Part shown: positions 35,556 to 42,869 of the stretch, piece by piece
Layout of the letters: each line of letters starts with the position of its first letter
Position numbering within the stretch: the first letter of the stretch is position 1
Notes under the pieces: model-generated
What the model saw: only the letters and a program-made list of their open reading frames with translations
The model's database searches: none
What the model was told of the DNA's origin: nothing
NCBI GenBank assembly: GCA_963780895.1
Contig: CAWAEG010000008.1
Span: 310,001-374,000 of the forward strand
DNA: 64,000 nucleotides
Source of the DNA: DASQFI01 sp963780895
Lineage (GTDB): Bacteria; Acidobacteriota; Vicinamibacteria; Vicinamibacterales; SCN-69-37
Reading direction: 5' to 3'
Program-made: the position numbers and the translations under genes

Positions 35556-36884
35556 ATGCATGTAGCTTTTTTCAATCGCTCCTTTTATCCGGACACGACG
35601 GCGACGAGCCAGCTCCTCACCGATCTGTGCGAGGACCTGATCCGTGATCACGGGTGTCGCGTGTCGGTGGTCGCCGGCGTGCCGCTGCTGCCGTCGAGCC
35701 ACACGACGGCGTCACGCGCGGTGCTGAGCCGCGAGTCGCACAACGGCATCGAGATCTTCCGGGCGCGGGGGACGAGGTTTGCGAAGACGTGGTTTCCGGG
35801 ACGCGTCGCCAACTACCTCACGTACTTTCTCTCCGCCTGCTACGCCGGTCAGCGGCTCGATCGGCCCGACATCGTCGTCGCGCTGACCGATCCGCCGATC
35901 ATCGGCCTGGCCGCCTATCTGTCGGGCAAGCGGTTCCGCGCGCCGCTCGTCATGGCGTTCAAGGACCTGTTTCCGGAAGTGACGGTCCTCATCGACGACT
36001 TCCACAGCGACACCGTCAACGCGGTGCTGCAGGGCGTGAACACGTTCCTGGTCCAGCGGGCCGCAGCGAACGTGGCGCTCGGCGAGACCATGCGCAGGCG
36101 TCTCATCGAGAACAAGAACGCGCCGCCCGAACGGACGACCATCATCGCCGACTGGGCCGATACGACCGCCGTCGCGCCGGGGCCCAAGCGGAATCCGTTT
36201 TCGGAAACGCACGGCCTGGCCGGCAAGTTCGTCGTCATGCACTCGGGCAACCTCGGGCTCTCGCAGAGTCTCGAAACGCTCGTCGAAGCCGCCGCGCTTC
36301 TCCGCGACGTGCCCGATCTTCAAGTGGTGTTCGTCGGCGAAGGCGTGAAGAAGGCCGAGCTCCAGGAACGCGCGCGCGCGCTCGCACTGGCCAACGTGAC
36401 GTTCCTGCCGTTCACGCCGAAGGCGCGGCTGGGTGAATCGTTCGCGACCGCCGATGTGTTCGTGATTTCGCTCCAGCGCGGCCTCGCCGGCTACATCGTG
36501 CCGAGCAAGCTCTACGGCATCCTCGCGGCCGGCCGTCCGTACGTGGCTGCAGTCGAGGATCAATGCGAAGTGGCCTCGCTCACGCGCGCGCACGAGTGCG
36601 GCCTGCTCGCCGAGCCCGGCAACCCGCGCGCCCTGGCGGACCAGATCCTCGTGTTCTACCGCGATCGCGCGCTGGCCGAACGAGCCGGCGCGAACGCGCG
36701 CGCGCTGGGGTTGAGCTTCGATCGGCGCGGACAGGTGACGCGCTACATGGACTTGTTCAGGCAGATTCTGGCCAGCCCGGCGCCCGAGGGCAGCGCGGCC
36801 GGCACTCGGCCGGCGCTGACACCCCAACCTCAGCCGCCGGCGTCGGCGGGCGCGGCGGAGACGTGGCGGGGACCGCGCGGATGA
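35556..36884 (+). CDS. Glycosyltransferase family 4, WbuB-like
   Basis: The product is 442 aa. N-terminal HVAFFNRSFYPDTTATSQLLTDL is typical of WbuB/WcaI-type enzymes, followed by ALTDPPIIGL and FKDLFPEVTV. The donor domain is FVVMHSGNLGLSQSLETLVEAA and VPSKLYGILAAGRPYVA, in which the E-x7-E is replaced as usual for this subgroup. The ATG lies 6 bp downstream of the T tract of a terminator and has no clear ribosome site. It overlaps the phosphoglycosyltransferase start by ATGA, matching a WbuB-type enzyme that adds the second sugar to the initiating one. Confidence 0.9.
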   Translation: MHVAFFNRSFYPDTTATSQLLTDLCEDLIRDHGCRVSVVAGVPLLPSSHTTASRAVLSRESHNGIEIFRARGTRFAKTWFPGRVANYLTYFLSACYAGQRLDRPDIVVALTDPPIIGLAAYLSGKRFRAPLVMAFKDLFPEVTVLIDDFHSDTVNAVLQGVNTFLVQRAAANVALGETMRRRLIENKNAPPERTTIIADWADTTAVAPGPKRNPFSETHGLAGKFVVMHSGNLGLSQSLETLVEAAALLRDVPDLQVVFVGEGVKKAELQERARALALANVTFLPFTPKARLGESFATADVFVISLQRGLAGYIVPSKLYGILAAGRPYVAAVEDQCEVASLTRAHECGLLAEPGNPRALADQILVFYRDRALAERAGANARALGLSFDRRGQVTRYMDLFRQILASPAPEGSAAGTRPALTPQPQPPASAGAAETWRGPRG

Positions 36885-37492
36885 CGAACTTGGCCAAGCG
36901 GACACTGGATGTCCTGCTGTCGGGCGCCGGGCTCATCCTGTCGCTGCCGATCTGGGCGGCGATTGCGCTCGCCATCAAGCTCGACGACGGCGGCGACGTA
37001 TTCTACAGCCAGCCGCGCGTGGGGGAGGGTGGACGCGTTTTTCGCGTGTTCAAGTTCCGGTCGATGGTCCCCGACGCCGACGCGCGTGGCGCGCATCAGG
37101 CGGCCGCCGGCGATCCGCGGATTACGCGCGTCGGACACTGGCTGCGCGCCACCGCGATGGATGAATTGCCGCAACTTTGGAGTATCTTTCGGGGCGACAT
37201 GAGCTTCGTCGGACCGCGGGCGCTCCGGCCGGGCGAGATCGAGGTCAGCGGCGGCGGCCAGCTCGTGGCGCTCGAAGCGGTACCCGGTTTCGACGAACGC
37301 TGCCGGGTGCCCCCCGGGCTCACCGGCGTCGCGCAGATTTACGCGCCGCGCGACATTCCCAGACGACAGAAGTTCCGGTACGACCGCGTCTACATCCGGC
37401 GGCGGTCGATCTGGCTCGATCTTCGGCTCATCCTCCTGTCGTTCTGGATCACCTTCCGCGGGACGTGGGAAGCCCGGGGGCGAAAATTCTGA
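36881..37492 (+). CDS. Initiating phosphoglycosyltransferase (PglC/WcaJ catalytic core)
   Basis: Transfers the first sugar-1-phosphate onto undecaprenyl phosphate at the inner membrane. The product is 203 aa, a minimal monotopic form without the N-terminal multi-helix region of WcaJ/WbaP. One re-entrant hydrophobic segment (residues about 8-32, VLLSGAGLILSLPIWAAIALAI) is followed by the family motifs FKFRSM, DELPQLWSIFRGDMSFVGPRAL (catalytic Asp-Glu dyad analogue region DE) and PGLTGVAQI. Start ATG 36881 overlaps the upstream stop. The initiating enzyme sits far from the locus head, next to the presumed second-sugar transferase. Confidence 0.95.
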   Translation: MTNLAKRTLDVLLSGAGLILSLPIWAAIALAIKLDDGGDVFYSQPRVGEGGRVFRVFKFRSMVPDADARGAHQAAAGDPRITRVGHWLRATAMDELPQLWSIFRGDMSFVGPRALRPGEIEVSGGGQLVALEAVPGFDERCRVPPGLTGVAQIYAPRDIPRRQKFRYDRVYIRRRSIWLDLRLILLSFWITFRGTWEARGRKF

Positions 37493-37500
37493 CCACGCGC

Positions 37501-38679
37501 ATGCGCGACGTTGTCGTCATCGGCGCCGGGCCCGCCGGCTCGATGACCGCGACGCGACTGGCCGAACAGGGCCACGACGTGCTGATGCTCGAGGAGCACG
37601 GCGCGATCGGCACGCCGGTGCACTGCACGGGTCTGCTCGGGCTCGAAGCCTTCGACGAGTTCGACCTGCCGCGGGACCTGATCCTGAGTCAAGCCGGCAC
37701 GGCCCGCTTCTGGGGCGCGGCCGGGCAGTCGGTCACGATTCGCAGCGAACGGATCCAGGCAGCCATCATCGATCGCGCCGCGCTCGACATGCGTCTGGCG
37801 AAGCGCGCGACCGACGCGGGCGTCGAAATCAGGCCTGCATGCCGGGCCGAGTCGGTGGACGTCGGACCAGCGTCCGTCCGCGTGACTGCCAGCGGCCTCG
37901 AGCAGGGTGTGACCGCGCGCGCGTGTGTGCTGGCCTGCGGAGCCAACTATCGTTTTCATCGGCCGCTCGGTCTGGGCCTGCCGGACGTCTTCCTTCAGAG
38001 CGCGCAACTCGAAACGACGTTTCCGGAGACCGTCGACGTCGAGGTCCGGTTCGGTCGCCAGGTCGCGCCCTCCGGTTTCGCGTGGCTCGTCCCGTTCCGC
38101 CGCGGCGGCGCTCCGCACGCGCGCATCGGACTGATGGCTGAAACGCACGGCAAGGACCGCTTCGAGACGTTTCTCGCCTCCTTGTGCGGCCGCGCCGGCG
38201 TGGGCCGGGATGAGGTGCCGACGCCTCGACTGAAAATGCTGCCCCTCGGTCCGGTGTCCCGGACGTACGCCGATCGTGTCGTCGCCGTCGGCGACGCCGC
38301 CGGACTGGTGAAGCCGACGACGGGCGGCGGGATTTACTACGGCCTGCTCAGCGGATCGATTGCCGCCAACGTGCTCGGAGACGCGCTTCGGCGCGATCGG
38401 CTCGGCGAGAAAACGCTTCGCCGGTACGAAACCCACTGGCGCCGGCGGCTCGGTCAGGAGATCCGTGTGGGCCTGGCGTTCCGTCGCATCGCCGCGAGGC
38501 TCAGCGACGAGACCATCGACTCGCTGATCGACCTCGCGCGCGTCAACGGCATCGTGCCGCTGCTCCAGGAAAACGCGTCGTTCAACTGGCATCGCAAGGC
38601 CGCGATTGCGCTCCTCGGCCATCCCTCGTTCCGGAAAATCGTCTTCAAATCCTGGGCACGCAGCGGCGAGCTGCTCTGA
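37501..38679 (+). CDS. FAD-dependent oxidoreductase, geranylgeranyl-reductase family
   Basis: Flavoprotein of the GGR superfamily, whose members saturate isoprenoid double bonds in lipids. The product is 392 aa from ATG 37501. Dinucleotide motif VIGAGPAGS at residues 6-14, the family C-x-G-x-hG-like site (HCTGLLG, residues 41-47, equivalent to the P/YxWxFP-adjacent region), and the second FAD motif RVVAVGDAAGLVKPTTGGGIYYG near 260-282. Placed 8 bp after the phosphoglycosyltransferase, it might reduce the polyprenyl carrier, which I infer from context. An alkyl tryptophan/halogenase-like oxidation role cannot be excluded. Confidence 0.85.
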   Translation: MRDVVVIGAGPAGSMTATRLAEQGHDVLMLEEHGAIGTPVHCTGLLGLEAFDEFDLPRDLILSQAGTARFWGAAGQSVTIRSERIQAAIIDRAALDMRLAKRATDAGVEIRPACRAESVDVGPASVRVTASGLEQGVTARACVLACGANYRFHRPLGLGLPDVFLQSAQLETTFPETVDVEVRFGRQVAPSGFAWLVPFRRGGAPHARIGLMAETHGKDRFETFLASLCGRAGVGRDEVPTPRLKMLPLGPVSRTYADRVVAVGDAAGLVKPTTGGGIYYGLLSGSIAANVLGDALRRDRLGEKTLRRYETHWRRRLGQEIRVGLAFRRIAARLSDETIDSLIDLARVNGIVPLLQENASFNWHRKAAIALLGHPSFRKIVFKSWARSGELL

Positions 38680-39849
38680 GTGACTGACACATCCCTGACA
38701 ACCTCTGGACGTCCCTTCGCGGTCGACCGCGGGATTCGGGTCGAGCCGTCCGTGAAGCACCTTCTCGCAGCTCTCGTGCTCGGGGAGTCGGTGACCGCGA
38801 CGGCCCTCGCCGGCCACGAACCCAATCGGCTCCGTGACGAGGCCGAACACGAAGGTGTCCTGCCGCTGGTGGCGGACCGCCTGAGCCGCGCAGGGCAGGC
38901 GCTGGCAGCCTTCTCGGCAGCACTGTCCAGCGGTGCAAGGCGGGAAGCGGCGGCCGACCTGATCCGCGAGGCCGAGCTCAGGCGGCTCGTGCCGGCGCTT
39001 GCGGCCACCGGCACGAATCCACTCATCCTCAAGGGCGCGCAGCTGGCCTACAGCCACTACCCGCGGCCCGACCTGCGGCCGCGGATGGACACCGATGTGC
39101 TCGTAGCGCCGGCCGGCCGGGCGGCGGCGCACCGCTGCCTCGTCAATGCCGGCTACGAACCGGTCGATCAGGTCGCCGGCGATCTCGTGATGTACCAGGC
39201 GCTCTATATCAGACGGCACTCGGACGTGCCGGTCCATGCCGTGGATCTTCACTGGCGGCTGGCAAATCCGCAGCGGTTTGGCGGCGTCTTGACGCATGCG
39301 GAGATGGCGGCAGCCGCGGTGCCGATCCCCGGGCTCGCCGACCAGGCCCGCGGTCTCTCGAACCCGCATGCGCTGCTGGTCGCCTGCATCCATCCGGTCG
39401 CCCATCACCCGCACGCGCAGCGGCTGATCTGGCACTACGACATTCACCTCATTGCGTCCCGGTTGTCGGCGGGCGACTGGGATGCGTTCGCGACGCTCGC
39501 GATCGATCGTCGGGTCAACACCATTTGCCGGCGCAGCCTCGAGCTGGCGTCGCATTTCTTCGGCACCGTCGTTCCAACCCGTACCGAGGCGCGCCTGAAC
39601 ACGGCCGGCAGCGTGGACGCCGAGACGGCAGCGTACCTCTCGCCCGGCCGCCGGCAGATTCACGACGCGATGTGGGACTTCCGAGCGCTGCCGAGCTGGA
39701 CCGATCGGTGCCGGCTCGTGTGCCAGCACCTGTTCCCGTCCGCGCATTACATGCGTGACACCTACGCCCCGTCGAGCAGCGCGCCGCTCGCGGTTCTCTA
39801 TGCCCGGCGGGCGCTGCGAGGCGCGCGCCGATGGCTCGCGCGCGCCTGA
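38680..39849 (+). CDS. Nucleotidyltransferase-family protein (NTP_transf_5-like)
   Basis: Member of a minimal nucleotidyltransferase-fold family of unknown substrate. The product is 389 aa. It starts with GTG at 38680 immediately after the upstream TGA. The fold signature LILKGAQLAYSHYP and RPRMDTDVLV (D-x-D metal site, residues about 138-143) followed by HAVDLHWRL (third acidic residue) is clear. Homologs occur in both exopolysaccharide and lasso-peptide gene clusters, so it could serve either system in this window; position puts it in the glycan transcript. Confidence 0.82.
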   Translation: MTDTSLTTSGRPFAVDRGIRVEPSVKHLLAALVLGESVTATALAGHEPNRLRDEAEHEGVLPLVADRLSRAGQALAAFSAALSSGARREAAADLIREAELRRLVPALAATGTNPLILKGAQLAYSHYPRPDLRPRMDTDVLVAPAGRAAAHRCLVNAGYEPVDQVAGDLVMYQALYIRRHSDVPVHAVDLHWRLANPQRFGGVLTHAEMAAAAVPIPGLADQARGLSNPHALLVACIHPVAHHPHAQRLIWHYDIHLIASRLSAGDWDAFATLAIDRRVNTICRRSLELASHFFGTVVPTRTEARLNTAGSVDAETAAYLSPGRRQIHDAMWDFRALPSWTDRCRLVCQHLFPSAHYMRDTYAPSSSAPLAVLYARRALRGARRWLARA

Positions 39850-39854
39850 GAGAA

Positions 39855-41240
39855 ATGACCACCTACGGCCGCCTGCTCATCGTCACGATTGCCTGGGGCA
39901 CCCTGGCGTTCGGCGCGGTCTACCCCTGGGCTTACTGGCCGCTTGCCATCGCCTCGATTGGCCTTGGGTTGTGGGGCATCTCCCTGGGCGGAACCTGGGC
40001 CGATCCGCGGACCCGGCATCTCTCGCTTGCGCTAGGGGCCATCGCCGCCGCCGTGTTCATTCAGATCATCGACGTTCCGTACTCCTGGCTCGCCACGCTT
40101 TCGCCCGCTGTCGGGCGGTTTCTCAGCGAGTTCCAGATTGGTTATCTCCCGGCCGGGAGCCACGCGCTGTCACTCGACCCTGCGGGCACGGCTGTGGCGT
40201 TCGGGCTCTTCAGCGCCTTCGCGCTGCTGCTGATCGGACTGGTTCGAGCGATCCGGTTCGTCCGGCTGGACGCGTTCATGAGCCAGCTCATGACGCTGGG
40301 GGTCGGGCTGGCCATCTTTGGCGTGGTGCAGAAGGCGCTGATCGACGAGGTGAACCCGGCCCTCTACGGCTTCTGGAAACCCGAGCACGGTGGGAATCCG
40401 TTCGGCCCGTTCGTGAACCGGAATCACTTCGCCGGCTGGATGGTGATGGTGCTTCCGCTCGTCATCGGCTACTCGTGCGCGGTCGTGTACCGTTCCCGGC
40501 GGCCCCGCGCGGGTGACTGGTCGGGCTGGCTGCGATGGATCGCGACCGTTGAAGCGAGCCGCTTCGTGCTCGTCGCCTTCGTCGTGGTTGCGCTCGGCAT
40601 GTCGCTCGCCCTCACCGGGTCGCGATCCGGGATCGCCAGTCTGGCCGTCGCAATCGCCGTCTTCGGGGCGTTCCTCCTCACTCGGCGGGGCGCGCGAAGG
40701 GCGCGCCTGATGGCGGCGGTCTATCTGGGTGTGCTGCTCGTGAGCGCGGTGACGTGGGCCGGTGTCGATCGGACGGTGGACCGGTTCGGCAGGGCGTCAT
40801 CGGATGCCGGCGGACGCCTCGACGCCTGGTCGGACACCGTCGACATCATTCGCGATTTTCCGGCCTTTGGGAGCGGCGTCGGTACGTACGGCCAGGCGAT
40901 GCTGCTCTATCAGACGGGTGGACGTGATGTGATGTACGCGCACGCGCACAACGACTACCTGCAGATCGTCGCCGAGGGCGGCCTGCTCGTGACCCTCCCC
41001 GTTCTCGTGGCGCTCGGCGTGGTGGTTGTCGTGGTCCGGCGGCGGCTGTCCTCGGGCGACGACGACCCGCTGACATATTGGGTGCGCGTGGGCGCGGTGG
41101 CTGGCCTTGCCGGCATTGCCGCCCAGTCGGTCGTCGAGTTCAGTCTCCAGATGCCCGCCAATCGCGTGATGTTCGTCCTGCTGCTCGCTCTGGCCATGCA
41201 TCGGCCGCTTCGGCGCTCCGTGGATGCGAATCGGGTTTGA
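39855..41240 (+). CDS. O-antigen-ligase/polymerase-like membrane protein (Wzy_C)
   Basis: Polytopic inner-membrane protein. The product is 461 aa from ATG 39855 (an ATG at 39831 would overlap the upstream gene by 19 bp). About twelve helices are predicted. The big periplasmic loop (residues about 275-365) carries GGRLDAWSDTVDIIRDFPAFGSG and YAHAHNDYLQIVAEGG, the Wzy_C/WaaL signature with the conserved H-N-D-x-L motif, plus FVNRNHFAGW earlier. It would attach finished glycan to an acceptor or polymerise it. A second polymerase-like protein lies at 26017, so the two probably divide ligation and polymerisation. Confidence 0.88.
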   Translation: MTTYGRLLIVTIAWGTLAFGAVYPWAYWPLAIASIGLGLWGISLGGTWADPRTRHLSLALGAIAAAVFIQIIDVPYSWLATLSPAVGRFLSEFQIGYLPAGSHALSLDPAGTAVAFGLFSAFALLLIGLVRAIRFVRLDAFMSQLMTLGVGLAIFGVVQKALIDEVNPALYGFWKPEHGGNPFGPFVNRNHFAGWMVMVLPLVIGYSCAVVYRSRRPRAGDWSGWLRWIATVEASRFVLVAFVVVALGMSLALTGSRSGIASLAVAIAVFGAFLLTRRGARRARLMAAVYLGVLLVSAVTWAGVDRTVDRFGRASSDAGGRLDAWSDTVDIIRDFPAFGSGVGTYGQAMLLYQTGGRDVMYAHAHNDYLQIVAEGGLLVTLPVLVALGVVVVVVRRRLSSGDDDPLTYWVRVGAVAGLAGIAAQSVVEFSLQMPANRVMFVLLLALAMHRPLRRSVDANRV

Positions 41241-41952
41241 CCTGGACGGGGTGCTGGCCGACCTGCACACGCCTTTTGTGCAGACGGCGATCAAGCTCTT
41301 CCCGAATCTCGATGCCAGGGTCGTGGGCGCGGCCGACATCGGCGCCTCGCCGCCAGACGAAGTCCACGAGCCGCCCGCCGACGCACCGGCTCCGCCATCG
41401 GATGTCGTTCTCGACCGGGAACAGACGAGGGCCGTCTGGCGCGTGCTCACGGGCACCAACGACTTCTGGGCGGGCCTTCAGGAAATCGAACCGGGCGCCA
41501 TCGCGCGGCTGGCCCAGCTCGCTGACGCGCGCCAGTGGGAAGTAATTTTTGTGACCAGCCGTCCGAAATCGGCGGGGCGCACTGTCCAGCGACAGAGCCA
41601 GCGGTGGCTCGATCGCCACGGCTTTCCGCACCCAAGCGTCTACGTGGTGCACTCATCACGCGGGCGCATCGCCGATGCGCTGCAACTGGACGTCGTCGTT
41701 GACGATCGACCCGAGAACTGCCTCGACGTGGTGCTCGAGTCGAAAGCCGGCGCCGTGCTGGTGTGGCGAGGACCGCTGTCGACGGTGCCGTCCTCCGCGA
41801 GGCGCCTCGGGATCGCCGTCGTTTCCACGGTCGGTGCATGCCTCGACGCGCTCGTCCAGGCGCAGGAGTCGGACGCCGAAGGCGGCATCATCGACCGGCT
41901 CCGCCGGCTCTTCGGTCTTCGCACGCGTCCGGCGTCGCCACTGCGTCGTTAG
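41224..41952 (+). CDS. HAD-superfamily 5'(3')-nucleotidase-like protein
   Basis: The product is 242 aa. HAD motif I, FDLDGVLADLH, is at residues 5-15 (Asp nucleophile plus Asp+2). Motif II is VTSRP near 112 and motif III/IV is VVDDRPENC near 163, giving a complete active site of the deoxynucleotidase (NT5C) subgroup. It overlaps the ligase gene by 17 bp. Its substrate in a glycan locus is unclear; a sugar phosphatase is possible. A charged tail with RLRRLFGLR ends the protein. Confidence 0.83.
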   Translation: MRIGFDLDGVLADLHTPFVQTAIKLFPNLDARVVGAADIGASPPDEVHEPPADAPAPPSDVVLDREQTRAVWRVLTGTNDFWAGLQEIEPGAIARLAQLADARQWEVIFVTSRPKSAGRTVQRQSQRWLDRHGFPHPSVYVVHSSRGRIADALQLDVVVDDRPENCLDVVLESKAGAVLVWRGPLSTVPSSARRLGIAVVSTVGACLDALVQAQESDAEGGIIDRLRRLFGLRTRPASPLRR

Positions 41953-42035
41953 ACCTTCGTGCGATGAGCGACACGCGAAACAGAACTGCCTTGTGAGACG
42001 ACTGACCTCGTGTTGCCACTGGTGCTAACGAAAAC

Positions 42036-42052
42036 GTTTGACATGATCAAAC
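42036..42052 (+). promoter_or_regulatory. Palindrome overlapping the -35 element
   Basis: GTTTGA-N5-TCAAAC covers the TTGACA of the promoter at 42038-42067, a geometry expected for a repressor operator. No candidate regulator is adjacent. Confidence 0.4.
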
Positions 42053-42067
42053 TCCGTGGGCTACAAC
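42038..42067 (+). promoter_or_regulatory. Sigma-70-type promoter before the structured leader
   Basis: TTGACA (42038-42043), 18-bp spacer, TACAAC (42062-42067). Transcription would start near 42074, leaving a 5' leader of about 170 nt before the ATG at 42243. Confidence 0.55.
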
Positions 42068-42105
42068 CGCGGTTCGCATGCAGCGCCGAGAAGATTTGTG
42101 CAATT

Positions 42106-42238
42106 GGCGCCGGATCTCCGGACGCCTCCACTGGCATACCTGTTGCCCCTAGCCGGCCCGGCTGCAGCCGAGCCGGCACAGGGTGTGCGCGGCTCGGACC
42201 GACAGCCAAGAGGTCTCAGAGAGACCGGAAAGGCTGTC
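42106..42238 (+). ncRNA. Structured 5' leader, candidate cis-regulatory RNA
   Basis: Three consecutive hairpins: 42106-42126 (GGCG-CCGG/CCGG-A-CGCC with loop ATCT); 42152-42177, a 26-bp near-perfect palindrome centred on CGGCTGCAGCCG; and 42201-42238, in which an outer GACAGCC/GGCTGTC stem encloses GGTCTC/GAGACC. The last ends 5 nt before the start codon and would cover the ribosome site. I could not match it to the conserved cores of cobalamin, cyclic-di-GMP, TPP or SAM riboswitches. Confidence 0.45.
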
Positions 42239-42242
42239 GCTC

Positions 42243-42779
42243 ATGTCCCGCAGGCTCCCCAAGCTCGGCGCGGCCAGATTCGCGACCAGTGGTCGTATCG
42301 CCGTCATCGTGCTCATCCTCGCCTGGTCGGCGAGCGAAGTTCGCGCGCAGGAGCGCCCGGCTCTCCCGGGGATCGATTTCGGCGCCGCAGGGGCTCTCTC
42401 GATCGCACAGCCGATCCGCCTTTCCGAGCTCGAACAGAGGCCGATTCAGATCGCGCCCGTCAATCGCGGCGCCGGCTCCTCCGCGGCCCTCAAGTCTCTC
42501 TACGCCTCAACGGCCATCATGCAGGGCCTCGACGTGCACTCGACCATGGCTGTGCTCAAGCACGGCGGCGGCGAAGCCAACCCCCTCATGGGCGGGCTGG
42601 TCAAGAACAAGGCCGCATTCATTGGCGTCAAGGCCGGGGTCGCGGCCGGCACCATCCTGGCGGCGCGCCAGATTGGCAAGCGCAACAAGGTGGCTGCGAT
42701 CGTCACGCTCGTCGCCATCAATAGCGCCTACGCCTTCGTCGTCCAGCACAACTACCGCGTCGCGGGCAGCGTCCAGTAA
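42243..42779 (+). CDS. Exported DUF5658-like membrane protein
   Basis: Unknown function. The product is 178 aa from ATG 42243. A signal peptide (residues 1-38, core GRIAVIVLILAWSASEVRAQ) precedes a Pro-rich stretch and then a membrane domain beginning YASTAIMQGLDVHSTMAVL and continuing GGEANPLMGG, the Asp...Glu-x-Asn-Pro arrangement seen in small DUF5658-type proteins, with two further hydrophobic helices. An upstream in-frame ATG-less extension to 42183 runs through the leader hairpins and is rejected. It has its own promoter and precedes the ABC transporter by 90 bp. Confidence 0.72.
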   Translation: MSRRLPKLGAARFATSGRIAVIVLILAWSASEVRAQERPALPGIDFGAAGALSIAQPIRLSELEQRPIQIAPVNRGAGSSAALKSLYASTAIMQGLDVHSTMAVLKHGGGEANPLMGGLVKNKAAFIGVKAGVAAGTILAARQIGKRNKVAAIVTLVAINSAYAFVVQHNYRVAGSVQ

Positions 42780-42869
42780 CCGTTTGTCATTTATGACGGC
42801 GATGGTCCGGGGCGCCCAAACGGCCCGGATCGTAGCTGCGTCGCGGCCTCCCGGCATTCGAGGCTCACG

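Noticed and set aside
37390..39747. 785-codon minus-strand open frame
   Set aside because: Shadow of the flavoprotein and nucleotidyltransferase genes on the plus strand, common in high-GC DNA.
42075..42242. Known riboswitch (cobalamin or cyclic-di-GMP) in the leader
   Set aside because: I found hairpins but not the conserved core sequences of those classes.
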